64,000 nt of DNA, from assembly GCA_003279445.1 (NCBI GenBank), contig QCHT01000001.1, forward strand, positions 62,001 to 126,000. Reading direction: 5' to 3'. Below the pieces are notes generated by a model. The model was given only the letters and a program-made list of their open reading frames with translations. It was not told the origin of the DNA and made no database searches. How positions within the stretch are numbered: position 1 is the first letter of the stretch; each line of letters starts with the position of its first letter. Origin of the DNA: Prochlorococcus sp. AG-402-G10. Lineage in GTDB: Bacteria; Cyanobacteriota; Cyanobacteriia; PCC-6307; Cyanobiaceae. Made by a program: the position numbers and the translations under genes. Positions 9,446 through 19,280 of the stretch are shown here, piece after piece.

Positions 9446-10896
9446 AGAAGAAATATGTTTTAAGCTCTGATCAAAAAAAAGCGCTTGAGAAATTTGTTAG
9501 CTGGTTAGATAAGAAGGAAACTAGAGAACCCTTCCTGTTAAGTGGCTTTGCAGGAAGTGGAAAGACATATTTATCAACAAAGCTTTTAAAGATTGTTGAA
9601 GATAAGGAAATTTGTTGGACCGTTGCGGCTCCTACGCATAAGGCCGTAGGAGTTTTACGTAAAGCCATTGCTAATGAAGGGCTTAGAGCAACTTGGTATC
9701 CATCAACTATTCATAGACTCCTAAGACTAAGGCTAAAAAGAAAAGGCGATTTGGAAATTTGTGAGAAAACTCGTCAAACAGATAAATCTTTAGATCAGCT
9801 TGGATTAGTTCTTATCGATGAAGCTTCCATGATTGATAGCAGTTTGCTAGAGATTGTTATCAGTTGTGCACATGAATACAAAACTCGTTTGGTTTTTGTT
9901 GGAGATCCTGCTCAGCTGCCTCCAGTTGGCGAAGATAGCAGTGCAGTATTTTTAATGAAACGAGTAGAGAAATCCTGTCTTAGTGAGGTGATTAGGCATC
10001 GAGGTCCTGTGCTTCAGTTAGCTAGTCTGATTAGAAAAGAAACTTTTCCATGTACTCAACCTCCATGTTTCCCAATTATTAGTTCGGAACAAGGCTTGAT
10101 ATGTTCCTTGGACCAGCAAAGTTGGATTGATAAAGCACAAGTTGCTTTGCGAAATGCTGCTGAAATGAATAATCCAGATGCTGCAAGGATTCTTTGCTAT
10201 ACAAATAGATTTGTAGAGCGATTAGTTCCTCATGCAAGGAGAGCGGTTCATGGTGAAATGGCCGACCAAATGTCTGTATTGCCAGGGGAAGTTTTGATTA
10301 GTCGAAGAGCTGTTATGACACCTGCTTCTATTGAAGGTGATGAAGCTGAGGAAGAACCTGGTATCCTGTTTGGTTCTAATACTGAATTTGTTGTAGAAGA
10401 CGTAAGTACAGAGATTTACAATTGCTCTGATTTTGATTTACCAGATCAAAGTATTTCTAATATTCCTGAAATTAAAACATTAATAGCAAAGGTTGTTGTT
10501 GGTAATTCAAGTTACACAATAAGACTTATGCCAGAAGTGGGTTCGGAATCCCGAGCTTTATTGGAACAATTAATGCACAACCTTTCGAATAAGGCAAAAA
10601 CTTTGTCTAAGAAAGAAGCTCGAAATCTTTGGAAATCATTTTTTTTTATTAGAGATTCATTTGCTTCTTTAGGTCCAGCATCTGTTTTAACTGTTCACCG
10701 AAGTCAAGGAAGTACTTTTAAAGAGGTTTTTATTGCTTCTGATATCTTTTATGCTAGAGATCTATCTTTAAGAAGACAACTAGCTTATGTTGCGATATCA
10801 AGAGCAAGTGAAGAAGTATGGTTGGCAGGGTCTAATTCAGCTAATTCTTTAACTAATCATTGGAGTGAAAATATTAGCCTTAACTTTGTTTATTAA
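9442..10896 (+). CDS. SF1B DNA helicase (Dda/RecD2-like ATPase)
   Basis: A 484-residue superfamily 1 helicase. Walker A is GFAGSGKTYL near residue 35, followed by APTHKAVGVLR (motif Ia), VLIDEASMID (Walker B), GDPAQLPPVGE (motif III) and VLTVHRSQGSTF plus AYVAISRASEEVWL (motifs V-VI) at the C terminus. This architecture matches Dda/RecD2-type 5'-3' helicases. It starts with GTG overlapping the previous stop, so it is co-translated with the PAP2-like gene. It is distinct from the true RecD at 46.6 kb. The 3' end overlaps the convergent cbiA by 4 nt. The cellular role is unknown. Confidence 0.88.
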   Translation: MKKKYVLSSDQKKALEKFVSWLDKKETREPFLLSGFAGSGKTYLSTKLLKIVEDKEICWTVAAPTHKAVGVLRKAIANEGLRATWYPSTIHRLLRLRLKRKGDLEICEKTRQTDKSLDQLGLVLIDEASMIDSSLLEIVISCAHEYKTRLVFVGDPAQLPPVGEDSSAVFLMKRVEKSCLSEVIRHRGPVLQLASLIRKETFPCTQPPCFPIISSEQGLICSLDQQSWIDKAQVALRNAAEMNNPDAARILCYTNRFVERLVPHARRAVHGEMADQMSVLPGEVLISRRAVMTPASIEGDEAEEEPGILFGSNTEFVVEDVSTEIYNCSDFDLPDQSISNIPEIKTLIAKVVVGNSSYTIRLMPEVGSESRALLEQLMHNLSNKAKTLSKKEARNLWKSFFFIRDSFASLGPASVLTVHRSQGSTFKEVFIASDIFYARDLSLRRQLAYVAISRASEEVWLAGSNSANSLTNHWSENISLNFVY

Positions 10897-12290
10897 TTAA
10901 CAATTGAATCAATTTTTTTTAGGAAATTATAAATGACAATAGGGGAACTTGGCCAATGAAGGTGAATCCAACTTGCATGTAGTAAATTGTTACCAAAACC
11001 TTCTTTTGAATTAGTTAGTCCCCAGCCTTTCATTTCCCAAAGATATTTAAATTGTGTTGTATGATTGATTATTTTGTTGCTATTTTCATTTCGATATAAA
11101 TCCAATTTCCATCGATGAAACTCATGTCCCATTAATACTTGCCCTTTGTTTAATAAAAGTCCATTAGTTAAAGCCTTAATTTCTCTATAGCCAACAGATA
11201 GAGTTCCTTCCTTTGAATTAAAAGGTAGTAGGTTGGCCATTAGATGTTTATTGCCATTTTTATCATATAAATTATTTCCTAGTATTAACATCCCTCCACA
11301 TTCTGCATATATAGGAAGCTTGCCAAAAGATTCTCTTATTGAATTAAGACTATTTTGGCAATGGCTTATTTCTTCAGCAAACTCTTCGGGGAAGCCCCCT
11401 GGAATTATTAGGCCTTTTGCACCGTTAGGGATTTTTTGATCCTTAAGTATAGACCAATCAGCCAAATGAATTCCAAGCCCCTCAAGATATTCATTAGTCT
11501 CTGAGTATCTAAAATGGAAAGCTTTATCTTTAGCGATTGCAATTTTAGTACCTTCTTTTAGCTTTACTTTATCGATTTGATTAAATATAAGTTTTTCAGG
11601 AGCCTCTGATCTCTTGGGTGCCTTAAGTAATGATATAAAAGAATCCATATCTAGGTATTTGTCTGCAATCTTTGCCCACTGACTTCTTAAATTACTAAGG
11701 CCTTCTATCTGGTTGGCTGGAAGAAGTCCAAGGTTTTTACTTGGAATGGAAAGACATTCTTCTTTAGGAAGACATCCCAGTACTTTGACGTTGATGTTCT
11801 TAAGTGCCTCAGTTAGCAATTCTTTGTGCCGCTGACTGTTTACCTTGTTTAAAACAACCCCAGAAAGAATTATTTCATTGTCGAAATCTCTGAAACCTTT
11901 TATCAATGCTGCTATAGAACCAGCTTGGCTATTGGCATTTACGACGAGCACAATCTGAAGATCTAGGAGCTTAGCTAACTCTGCTGTACTTCCTTTTGTT
12001 GAGGAGCCTATTCCGTCATACAAGCCCATTACTCCCTCTACTAATGCAAAATCTGCAGAGCATCCATAACTATTAAAACTATTAAATACCCAATCTTTTC
12101 CAGTTAGGATTGGATCCAAATTTCTACATGGTCTATTAGAAACTGCACTTAAAAGCTGGGGATCAAGGTAATCAGGACCAGCCTTGAATGTCTGAATGTT
12201 TTTCTCATTCCGCCGTACCCAAGATGTCAGCAGAAGACTTATAAGAGTTTTGCCATTGTTACTTGCAGGTGCTGCAATTACAAATGCCAT
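10893..12290 (-). CDS. cbiA: Cobyrinic acid a,c-diamide synthase
   Basis: ATP- and glutamine-dependent amidation of cobyrinic acid side chains in (pseudo)cobalamin synthesis. The N-terminal P-loop-like motif is APASNNGKTLIS and the nucleotide-binding domain runs to about residue 250. The C-terminal type-1 glutaminase domain has the nucleophile in YAECGGMLILG and the His in ASWIHLHWPSSP. Length 465 is typical. It lies 26 nt behind opcA and probably ends the zwf-opcA-cbiA transcript. A cobyrinic versus hydrogenobyrinic substrate cannot be told from sequence; the oxygen-independent cobyrinic route is usual in cyanobacteria. Confidence 0.93.
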   Translation of the reverse strand: MAFVIAAPASNNGKTLISLLLTSWVRRNEKNIQTFKAGPDYLDPQLLSAVSNRPCRNLDPILTGKDWVFNSFNSYGCSADFALVEGVMGLYDGIGSSTKGSTAELAKLLDLQIVLVVNANSQAGSIAALIKGFRDFDNEIILSGVVLNKVNSQRHKELLTEALKNINVKVLGCLPKEECLSIPSKNLGLLPANQIEGLSNLRSQWAKIADKYLDMDSFISLLKAPKRSEAPEKLIFNQIDKVKLKEGTKIAIAKDKAFHFRYSETNEYLEGLGIHLADWSILKDQKIPNGAKGLIIPGGFPEEFAEEISHCQNSLNSIRESFGKLPIYAECGGMLILGNNLYDKNGNKHLMANLLPFNSKEGTLSVGYREIKALTNGLLLNKGQVLMGHEFHRWKLDLYRNENSNKIINHTTQFKYLWEMKGWGLTNSKEGFGNNLLHASWIHLHWPSSPIVIYNFLKKIDSIVN

Positions 12291-12316
12291 AATGGCTAAT
12301 TTAGATTTCTAAGGAA

Positions 12317-13624
12317 TTATTTTTTTGATTCAATTAGATTAAGCAATTTTCTTGCAATTGGAGTGGCATTGCTAAGTAAGGGACTAGTTGAGCCTCTACT
12401 ACTTTCAAGCAACAATGCTACGTCTCTTTCTACTGGGCTGTTTTGTAAAGGAACAACTTCTTCAAGTAATTCCATGCTTGCGACACCCCCTGCTTCAAGA
12501 CGCATGCATTCGCCTGATTCTGATGCAAGTATTACGCATAAACCAGCTTTCTCGTTTGTTGTTGATTGGCAGATCAAACGTAAGCCAATTATTTGTCCAG
12601 GATTAATGCCTGGATTTCCTAGAGGTAAAGGCATTAAACGAAAATTCACCATTAAGTCATCTGGACGCTTGAATCTAGTTCTATAACTTTGGCCTTCTTT
12701 CTCGATTTCTAAGGTTGATTCCCATCCAAGCTTATCTGCTATCCATGAAGCCAAAAGTAGACCTTGGACAAGATGATCCCCTTGAATATCAATATCTAAA
12801 TTAACGATATTTGATAGTGAATCTCTGCGGTTAGGAGGATCGAAAACCATAGCTAAGGTCTCTCTCCAGGTTCTTAGCCTTAGCCAATTGAGATCATTAA
12901 CTGCTTGACCGCTTTTAATTCTTTCTTGGAGGACATTTAAACAGTGAGATGGTTCCCCTAGAGCACTATCAAGAATGATTCTTCTTGCTGGTAAGGCAAG
13001 TTGGCTTAGAATGTCTGGATCTTCGTCCAAGCTGCCATTCCACCAAAGCCATGATGGAAGATCTTCTGGTATTAGTTCCTCAACAATGCAAAGACCTTCT
13101 TTAAGAGAATTCGTATCGCCTTTAAGGACTATTACATCTCCACAGGCGGAATTGCCACCACCTTCTTCTGGTAAAGGGCAATAAGCTGCAACGAGAGTTT
13201 CCAAATCATGACCTTGCTCTAAATTTGGAGCAAGTGTTATAAGTCTTCTTGGCTGTAATTGGCTTATTGCAGAATCAATATGCTGACCCCTTAGATCCTC
13301 ATGTTGTTTTGAAATGTTAGTTGTTTTAAAGGAGTTGAAAACTTCTTTAGCTAGTGGAGGAGTTGAATGTGGGAGATCTTTTTCTAAAACAATTTTTCTT
13401 GCTTCATCAATTAGATCACTGCGTTGAACTCCAATAACAGGACCATTGATTCTGCCAGTGCTAACTAATTTTTGTTCCATCCAAGCTGGGTGCCAAACCA
13501 GCAAGCAAAATGTATTGGCCCCTTTGTTATCAGATTGATCTTGAGACCATAGTTTTTGGAGGTATCCTGGAATTTCTTGAGGAGGTATTTGGAGAGGAGT
13601 CTGAAGAGTTAATTGTGGTGACAT
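12317..13624 (-). CDS. opcA: OpcA, glucose-6-phosphate dehydrogenase assembly/activator protein
   Basis: Cyanobacterial partner of Zwf that promotes its assembly and redox-dependent activation, so it controls oxidative pentose phosphate flux in the dark. The 435-residue protein has the expected layout: a domain with FCLLVWHPAW, a central region with LITLAPNLEQG and DLPSWLWWNGSL, then NDLNWLRLRTWRE, a well-conserved family segment. It sits 40 nt downstream of zwf in the same orientation, the standard arrangement. The ATG at 13624 has no rival nearby. Antisense ORFs over its 3' end are coding shadows. Confidence 0.95.
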   Translation of the reverse strand: MSPQLTLQTPLQIPPQEIPGYLQKLWSQDQSDNKGANTFCLLVWHPAWMEQKLVSTGRINGPVIGVQRSDLIDEARKIVLEKDLPHSTPPLAKEVFNSFKTTNISKQHEDLRGQHIDSAISQLQPRRLITLAPNLEQGHDLETLVAAYCPLPEEGGGNSACGDVIVLKGDTNSLKEGLCIVEELIPEDLPSWLWWNGSLDEDPDILSQLALPARRIILDSALGEPSHCLNVLQERIKSGQAVNDLNWLRLRTWRETLAMVFDPPNRRDSLSNIVNLDIDIQGDHLVQGLLLASWIADKLGWESTLEIEKEGQSYRTRFKRPDDLMVNFRLMPLPLGNPGINPGQIIGLRLICQSTTNEKAGLCVILASESGECMRLEAGGVASMELLEEVVPLQNSPVERDVALLLESSRGSTSPLLSNATPIARKLLNLIESKK

Positions 13625-13664
13625 TTGTCTTCTTGGGAATTAAAAGCTTTTTAATGATCAGAAA

Positions 13665-15185
13665 TTATGGTCTTCGCCAAAGCAAATGATCTTTAGCTAG
13701 TAATTCATCAGATTGTGTTGGCCCCCAAGTGCGAGATTCATAAGGATAAGTTGGTAGTTGCCATGGACTATCTTCAATCATTTCTAATAAAGGAGTATAT
13801 AAACGCCATGCTGCTTCCACCTCATCACTTCTAGTGAAAAGCGTTGGATCTCCCAACATTGCATCAGCCAATAATCTTACATATCCTTCATCAGAAGGTT
13901 CTCCAAAAGATTCGTCATAGGAGAATTCCATTTCTACAGGTCTGCTTCTCATCCCAGATCCGGGTGATTTGACTTCAAATTTAAATTCAGCTCCTTCATT
14001 AGGTTGGATCCTTAGTATCAATTGATTTGATGTTGGGGTGCCACCTGCGGCATCAAAAAGGTGTACTGGAGCCTCTCTAAAAGTAAGAGCAACTTCACTA
14101 GTTCTCTTGGCTAATCTTTTTCCTGTTCGGATATAAAATGGCACGCCTTGCCATCTCCAATTATTAATAAAAATTTTCATAGCGACATAAGTCTCAGTCG
14201 TGCTATTTGGATCAACCCCAACTTCATCTCTATAGCCAAGCAATGGGTTTGATTTAGAGCCCCCTTTTGAGTATTGACCTCTTACACAACATTTCCATGG
14301 CTCTAATTCATTCGCTAAATGAGCAGCTTGTAGAACCTTTGCTTTTTCATTTCTTATAGCTTCAGGATCAAAGTGCCCAGGTGGTTCCATTGCTGTAATT
14401 GCAAGCATTTGTGTTAAATGGTTTTGAACCATATCTCTTAATGCCCCAGAACTTTCGTAATACCCTGCCCGATCTTCTACTCCAACTGTTTCAGAAGAGG
14501 TTATTTGAATATTTGAAATATAATTCCTATTCCAAATTGGTTCGAAAATTGTATTAGCAAACCTTAGAACTAATATGTTCTGGACAGTTTCTTTGCCAAG
14601 GTAGTGATCAATACGAAACACCTGACTTTCAAGAGCACAATTTTGCACAATGCTATTTAGACTTTGTGCACTTCTATAGTCTCGACCAAAAGGCTTTTCT
14701 ATAACTACTCTGCTTCTTTTGGGATCTTTTAAAAGTCCAGCATCAGCTAAAGATTTGCATCCACTGGCATAGAATTTAGGGGCTACAGACAAATAGAATG
14801 TTCTATTCGCATGAGTGGCTTTTATCTTATCAATTTCTTCTAATCTACTTCTTAGTTTTATAACGTCTTCAGGGTGTTCAAGATTAACTGGCTCATAAAA
14901 AAGACGATTAGAAAACTCTTTCCAATCTTTAGGACTTTGTCGGATTTCTATTGCAAGAGATTTAGACATTTTATTTCTAAATTCTTCATCAGACCAAGGG
15001 CGCCTTGCGCAACCCAGTAAGGCGAACTCACTGGGAAGTCTTCTTTGCTTGAAAAGCTCAAAGAGAGCAGGCACAAGTTTTCTATGTGTTAAGTCTCCAC
15101 TTGCCCCGAAAATCACTAAACATTGAGGGGAAACAACTCTTTCTTGCCTAAGACCAATTCTTAAGGGATTAGTTGCCTGTATCAT
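13665..15185 (-). CDS. zwf: Glucose-6-phosphate 1-dehydrogenase
   Basis: Entry enzyme of the oxidative pentose phosphate pathway, giving NADPH at night. The Rossmann start is CLVIFGASGDLTHRKL, the substrate and catalytic motif is FRIDHYLGKETVQN, and the GASGDL and EKPFG elements are intact; length is about 506. The ATG at 15185 is preferred over an in-frame TTG at 15197 because the family's N terminus begins near here. Upstream, the petH terminator at 15302-15345 isolates this unit, so the zwf-opcA-cbiA promoter should lie in 15198-15300. Confidence 0.96.
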   Translation of the reverse strand: MIQATNPLRIGLRQERVVSPQCLVIFGASGDLTHRKLVPALFELFKQRRLPSEFALLGCARRPWSDEEFRNKMSKSLAIEIRQSPKDWKEFSNRLFYEPVNLEHPEDVIKLRSRLEEIDKIKATHANRTFYLSVAPKFYASGCKSLADAGLLKDPKRSRVVIEKPFGRDYRSAQSLNSIVQNCALESQVFRIDHYLGKETVQNILVLRFANTIFEPIWNRNYISNIQITSSETVGVEDRAGYYESSGALRDMVQNHLTQMLAITAMEPPGHFDPEAIRNEKAKVLQAAHLANELEPWKCCVRGQYSKGGSKSNPLLGYRDEVGVDPNSTTETYVAMKIFINNWRWQGVPFYIRTGKRLAKRTSEVALTFREAPVHLFDAAGGTPTSNQLILRIQPNEGAEFKFEVKSPGSGMRSRPVEMEFSYDESFGEPSDEGYVRLLADAMLGDPTLFTRSDEVEAAWRLYTPLLEMIEDSPWQLPTYPYESRTWGPTQSDELLAKDHLLWRRP

Positions 15186-15301
15186 CTTTAGATTCAATCA
15201 TTTGATTGGAAATATCACTAATAATTAAATTCAAATTGCTCAGTGAGATATGGCTATGATTTGTGCTCAGATCACCAAATTTAGATTTATTTCTGAAATA
15301 G

Positions 15302-15345
15302 AAAAAACTCTTTATCTTCCAAAATAAAATTGAAAGATAAAGAGT
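15302..15345 (-). terminator. Intrinsic terminator of petH
   Basis: A perfect 12-bp inverted repeat (ACTCTTTATCTT at 15307-15318 with AAGATAAAGAGT at 15334-15345), 15-nt loop, followed on the - strand by TTTTTT. It lies 29 nt past the petH stop. A stem plus a T-run in the right place makes this one of the two clearest terminators in the window. Confidence 0.85.
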
Positions 15346-15373
15346 GATTACTCAATTGATAGTGAAATTTAAA

Positions 15374-16522
<1,149 letters not shown>

Positions 16523-16634
16523 TCAAAGTTCACGTTTTGAGATTGGCACAAGTCTGAACATTAGATCAAAGCGCACAATTTGAAATTATTTTGTGTAATG
16601 TTCATGGATCTCTGAAGTCTTAACTAAAGTAAAA

Positions 16635-17219
16635 TTGATTTCCAAGCAAATTAATGCCATCTCTTCTTTTGATAACTCAGCGATTAGCGAGGTTAAGTCC
16701 ACAAGCAGGAAGGATTTTAAAAACGTTACTAACAGGACCATTGAACAGACAATGGAAGTTCTTCCAGCTGGCACAAGGAGACTGGCTGCTCAGTTGACAA
16801 CTGTTTTAGATTTTGATTCTCTATGGAAAATTCTGACTAATTACAATAAGCTAAGCGAATTTATACCAAACCTTTTCTCAAGTGAGGTCATTTCTAGAAC
16901 TGAAAATGAAGTACGTATAAAGCAAGTTGGATCTCAAGAATTTCTAGGATTAAATTTTTCTGCAGAAGTTTTGATTAACCTCATAGAGGATAAACCAAAT
17001 GGGATTTTAACTTTTACTTTAATTAAAGGAGATTTCCGAAGATTTGAGGGCTCTTGGCGAATTTCTCATTCTCCAGTTGAGAATCGCAGATCTCTTACCT
17101 ATGAGTTAATTGTTCAGGGTTGCTTTGGTATGCCTGTGTCTCTTATCGAAAAACACCTGAGAAAAAATTTGAAAACAAACCTATTAGCAGTCGAAAAGGC
17201 TGCTTTTGAATTGAATTGA
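16635..17219 (+). CDS. SRPBCC/START-like (polyketide cyclase/dehydrase type) protein
   Basis: A small hydrophobic-ligand binding fold of the coenzyme Q-binding/polyketide cyclase kind. After a 35-residue variable N terminus, the protein shows VLDFDSLWKILTNYNKLSEFIPNL, the first helix and strand of the fold, then a beta-rich middle, and ends with a long helix (LIEKHLRKNLKTNLLAVEKAAF). Ligand and role are unknown; cyanobacterial members occur beside photosynthesis genes. The start is unclear: TTG at 16635 opens the frame, the next in-frame ATG is 16752 but would trim conserved-looking sequence. The stop lies inside a four-copy TTGAA repeat. Confidence 0.8.
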   Translation: MISKQINAISSFDNSAISEVKSTSRKDFKNVTNRTIEQTMEVLPAGTRRLAAQLTTVLDFDSLWKILTNYNKLSEFIPNLFSSEVISRTENEVRIKQVGSQEFLGLNFSAEVLINLIEDKPNGILTFTLIKGDFRRFEGSWRISHSPVENRRSLTYELIVQGCFGMPVSLIEKHLRKNLKTNLLAVEKAAFELN

Positions 17220-17225
17220 ATTGAA
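17206..17225. repeat. Pentanucleotide tandem repeat (TTGAA)x4 across a stop codon
   Basis: Four exact copies of TTGAA cover the last codons of the START-like gene; its TGA stop is at 17217-17219. Copy-number gain would leave the protein end unchanged because the stop is made by the third unit, but loss of two units would cause read-through. Confidence 0.8.
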
Positions 17226-17249
17226 TTGCAAGACAAGAATCTTGTTTAA

Positions 17250-17322
17250 TAGCCCCAAGGGGATTCGAACCCCTGTCGCCTCCGTGAAAGGGAGGTGTCC
17301 TAGGCCTCTAGACGATGGGGCC
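17250..17322 (-). tRNA. trnE: tRNA-Glu (anticodon UUC)
   Basis: A full 73-nt cloverleaf on the - strand. The acceptor is GGCCCCA paired with TGGGGCT (terminal G1-U72 wobble), the D arm is GTCT...GGAC, the anticodon stem is CCTCC/GGAGG around loop CTTTCAC (anticodon TTC), the T arm is AGGGG-TTCGAAT-CCCCT, and the discriminator is A73. CCA is not encoded. In cyanobacteria this tRNA serves translation and also, charged with glutamate, feeds 5-aminolevulinate and hence chlorophyll synthesis. It stands 57 nt after sasA, with a possible -10 element just upstream. Confidence 0.97.
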
Positions 17323-17330
17323 ACCGCGTG

Positions 17331-17336
17331 ATCATA
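17331..17336 (-). promoter_or_regulatory. Possible -10 element of tRNA-Glu (TATGAT)
   Basis: On the - strand TATGAT ends nine bases before the tRNA 5' end, the right distance for a tRNA promoter. No good -35 match at 16-18 bp is seen, so the assignment rests on one hexamer and position. Confidence 0.4.
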
Positions 17337-17366
17337 CACAAATGTGACAAGAGCCACATTTGAAAA

Positions 17367-17382
17367 CTAGGGTCAACCCTAG
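17367..17382. repeat. Inverted repeat CTAGGGT-CA-ACCCTAG at the sasA stop
   Basis: A perfect 7+7 inverted repeat with a 2-nt centre covering the sasA stop codon (17379-17381), with a second shorter pair AAATGTG/CACATTT at 17340-17361 downstream. Together they could slow or end transcription between sasA and the tRNA, but no T-run follows. Position is certain; function is a guess. Confidence 0.5.
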
Positions 17383-18515
17383 CCCTGCGTCAAGGGTTGC
17401 GAAGACTTGTTTTGGTTATCCCAAACTGGAACTGTGAAATAAAAACATGATCCTTTGCCTGGGTCTGAGACTACCCATATCTTCCCTCCGTGAACTTCTA
17501 CTATTCTCCTACATACTGATAATCCAATACCAAAACCCGATGCTTGGCTGGAAGTCTGAGGTAAACGAACACGGTCGAGGAAAATCCGTTGTTGTTCATC
17601 ATTAGGGATTCCTGGTCCTTTGTCACAAATACTTACTTGTACCCATTGATTAGTTCTATGCAGTATCCCTATCTCAACTGTGTCTCCTGACTTAGAAAAC
17701 TTGAGAGCATTTTCTATTAAGTTTAGTAATACTTGCCTCATTCTTCTCTGATCAGCAAAAACCTTCGGAAGGTCTGTTGGTATATCTGTGTTTATTCCAA
17801 TTCCTCGACTTAACCAATATTTCTCAAGTTCTAATATTACTTCAGCTGCAACGTGCGCTAAATTTGTTTTTTGAGGATTGCATAAAGCTTCCCATCTTGT
17901 TGTTCCAACTTCTAAAAGATCATTAGAAAGAGATTCAATTTCGTTTAACCGCCTTTTAATAACTTCTTGCAATCTACTTATATCAATTTGACCAAGTGAT
18001 TGACTTTGCACTGCTAATTTAGCCGCAGAAAGTGGTGTCCTCAATTCGTGAGCCACCATTCTCAATAGTCTTTCCTGTGATTCAATTTGATCTGCCAAGG
18101 TTTCATTCTCTTGCCTTAAGACAAGATTTTCATCTTCTAGAAGTAATTCTTTTCTTGTTCGAATGGTTTCAACATCACTGTGTCTAACATTTATACCTAA
18201 GCCACTGATTAGCACTTCTTCTTTCTCCCATCTTGGCAGCCAGTTCTGAATTTGCTCAAAGATACTTGTACCAGCAAAAATTTGTTTCGGCTTAGGATCA
18301 ATTTTTATTAGGGCTGGTATAGCAACTAGTTTATGAAGTTCTAGTAGCTCAGGTTGTTCTTTAGGATCTGAGAATTGAAGGCTTACATCAAAACCACAAT
18401 CTTCAGATTCTAAGAATCTAATGAGAGACCTTAAATCACCACGAGACAAATGATTTCTATTTGCTACTAGAAGAAGGTTTAGCTTTGTTTGCTCATTAGC
18501 TGTCTTCTTTTTCAC
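17379..18515 (-). CDS. sasA: Clock output sensor histidine kinase SasA
   Basis: SasA binds KaiC through an N-terminal KaiB-like thioredoxin fold (here about residues 12-98) and passes the clock signal by phosphorylating RpaA. The kinase core follows: a coiled linker at about 120-150, the H box [15 protein letters not shown] with His156, the N box [15 protein letters not shown], and G boxes [11 protein letters not shown] and [11 protein letters not shown]. Length 378 is normal. The start is GTG at 18515. It lies upstream of tRNA-Glu on the same strand. The kaiABC genes and rpaA are not in the window. Confidence 0.95.
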   Translation of the reverse strand: MKKKTANEQTKLNLLLVANRNHLSRGDLRSLIRFLESEDCGFDVSLQFSDPKEQPELLELHKLVAIPALIKIDPKPKQIFAGTSIFEQIQNWLPRWEKEEVLISGLGINVRHSDVETIRTRKELLLEDENLVLRQENETLADQIESQERLLRMVAHELRTPLSAAKLAVQSQSLGQIDISRLQEVIKRRLNEIESLSNDLLEVGTTRWEALCNPQKTNLAHVAAEVILELEKYWLSRGIGINTDIPTDLPKVFADQRRMRQVLLNLIENALKFSKSGDTVEIGILHRTNQWVQVSICDKGPGIPNDEQQRIFLDRVRLPQTSSQASGFGIGLSVCRRIVEVHGGKIWVVSDPGKGSCFYFTVPVWDNQNKSSQPLTQG

Positions 18516-18870
18516 AGCTTTGAACTACTTATTGAATCTTACATATATTTTAAGGGACTATGAGTAAAATTAGAGCGAATCTATTAATTAAATAAATACT
18601 CTTTTATGAAATCTGTCACTATTTCTTATGTTCTTTAACAAACTGCCAGAATTAGTAAGCGATTCTAGCGAGGTTTCCCTAAGAAATTAAGCATCTGTAT
18701 TTATATGATTTGGGTGAATGGTTCATTAGAAATATTGGATTTTGGTCTTAAGATAGGCTATAGCTGTTGTACCAAGAAGAATTTTTTAATCCCAAGATGG
18801 TTGATTTTTGTAGAAGTATTGGCCACTTAAAATTAAAAGTGATCTGAGGCGCCTTATTGCTTGCTCTTGT

Positions 18871-18892
18871 TAGAAAATAATTTTATTTTCTA
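18871..18892. repeat. AT-rich hairpin TAGAAAAT/ATTTTCTA
   Basis: A perfect 8-bp inverted repeat with a 6-nt loop (AATTTT) in the gene-poor interval. It is weak thermodynamically and has no adjoining gene end, so it is recorded as structure only. Confidence 0.5.
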
Positions 18893-19170
18893 TAATAGCC
18901 TTCTTTTTCAATTTGAGGAGGTATTGAAGAATCTTTACTGGGAGATTATGGGAAAGAAATAGTAGTTATTAAAATTGATATTTCTGAGTTTCAAATAGAA
19001 GACAGTTTGTATCGTATCTATATAGATTTTTTATAAACGTAGCTGCAGGATTCTTCAAGCATTCTCATTTACTTGACCAAACCCTTATTGCTCTAGCTAT
19101 ATATAAAGCTGGAGGAATCACAAAATGAGAAAATAGTTAAGACTTCCTTGAGATGAGGTTCCCAGCTTAG

Positions 19171-19190
19171 TTCTAAAACCTGTTTTAGAA
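19171..19190. repeat. Inverted repeat TTCTAAAAC-CT-GTTTTAGAA
   Basis: A perfect 9+9 inverted repeat with a 2-nt centre, about 90 bp before the secreted-protein gene at 19281. The near-zero spacer is more like a dimeric regulator's operator than a terminator. The binding protein is unknown. Confidence 0.55.
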
Positions 19191-19280
19191 GACAAGTTAT
19201 AATTACTAATAAATTAAGTAAAATAAGCACATTTGGCTCGGACTCCATAAAGTATGATTTAAATAACTTCCTTCTAAACA

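Larger units (their letters stand above)
18516..19280. other. Gene-poor interval of about 765 bp
   Basis: The longest stretch without a convincing gene. It contains a GAGGAGGT ribosome-site-like sequence at 18916-18923, followed by a short frame (about 18925-19036) that reads like protein but has no standard start, so it could be a gene remnant. It also contains two clean inverted repeats, listed separately. A 62-codon - strand ORF at 19093-19281 with one hydrophobic stretch is possible but unsupported. A small RNA or decayed gene is plausible; neither is shown. Confidence 0.5.

Noticed and set aside
12363-12686. 107-codon + strand ORF opposite opcA
   Set aside because: Antisense shadow of a well-recognised gene; biased composition and no start signal.
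17250-17322. The terminal G1-U72 pair of tRNA-Glu as an anomaly
   Set aside because: From memory the same wobble occurs in other cyanobacterial tRNA-Glu genes, so it is treated as normal.
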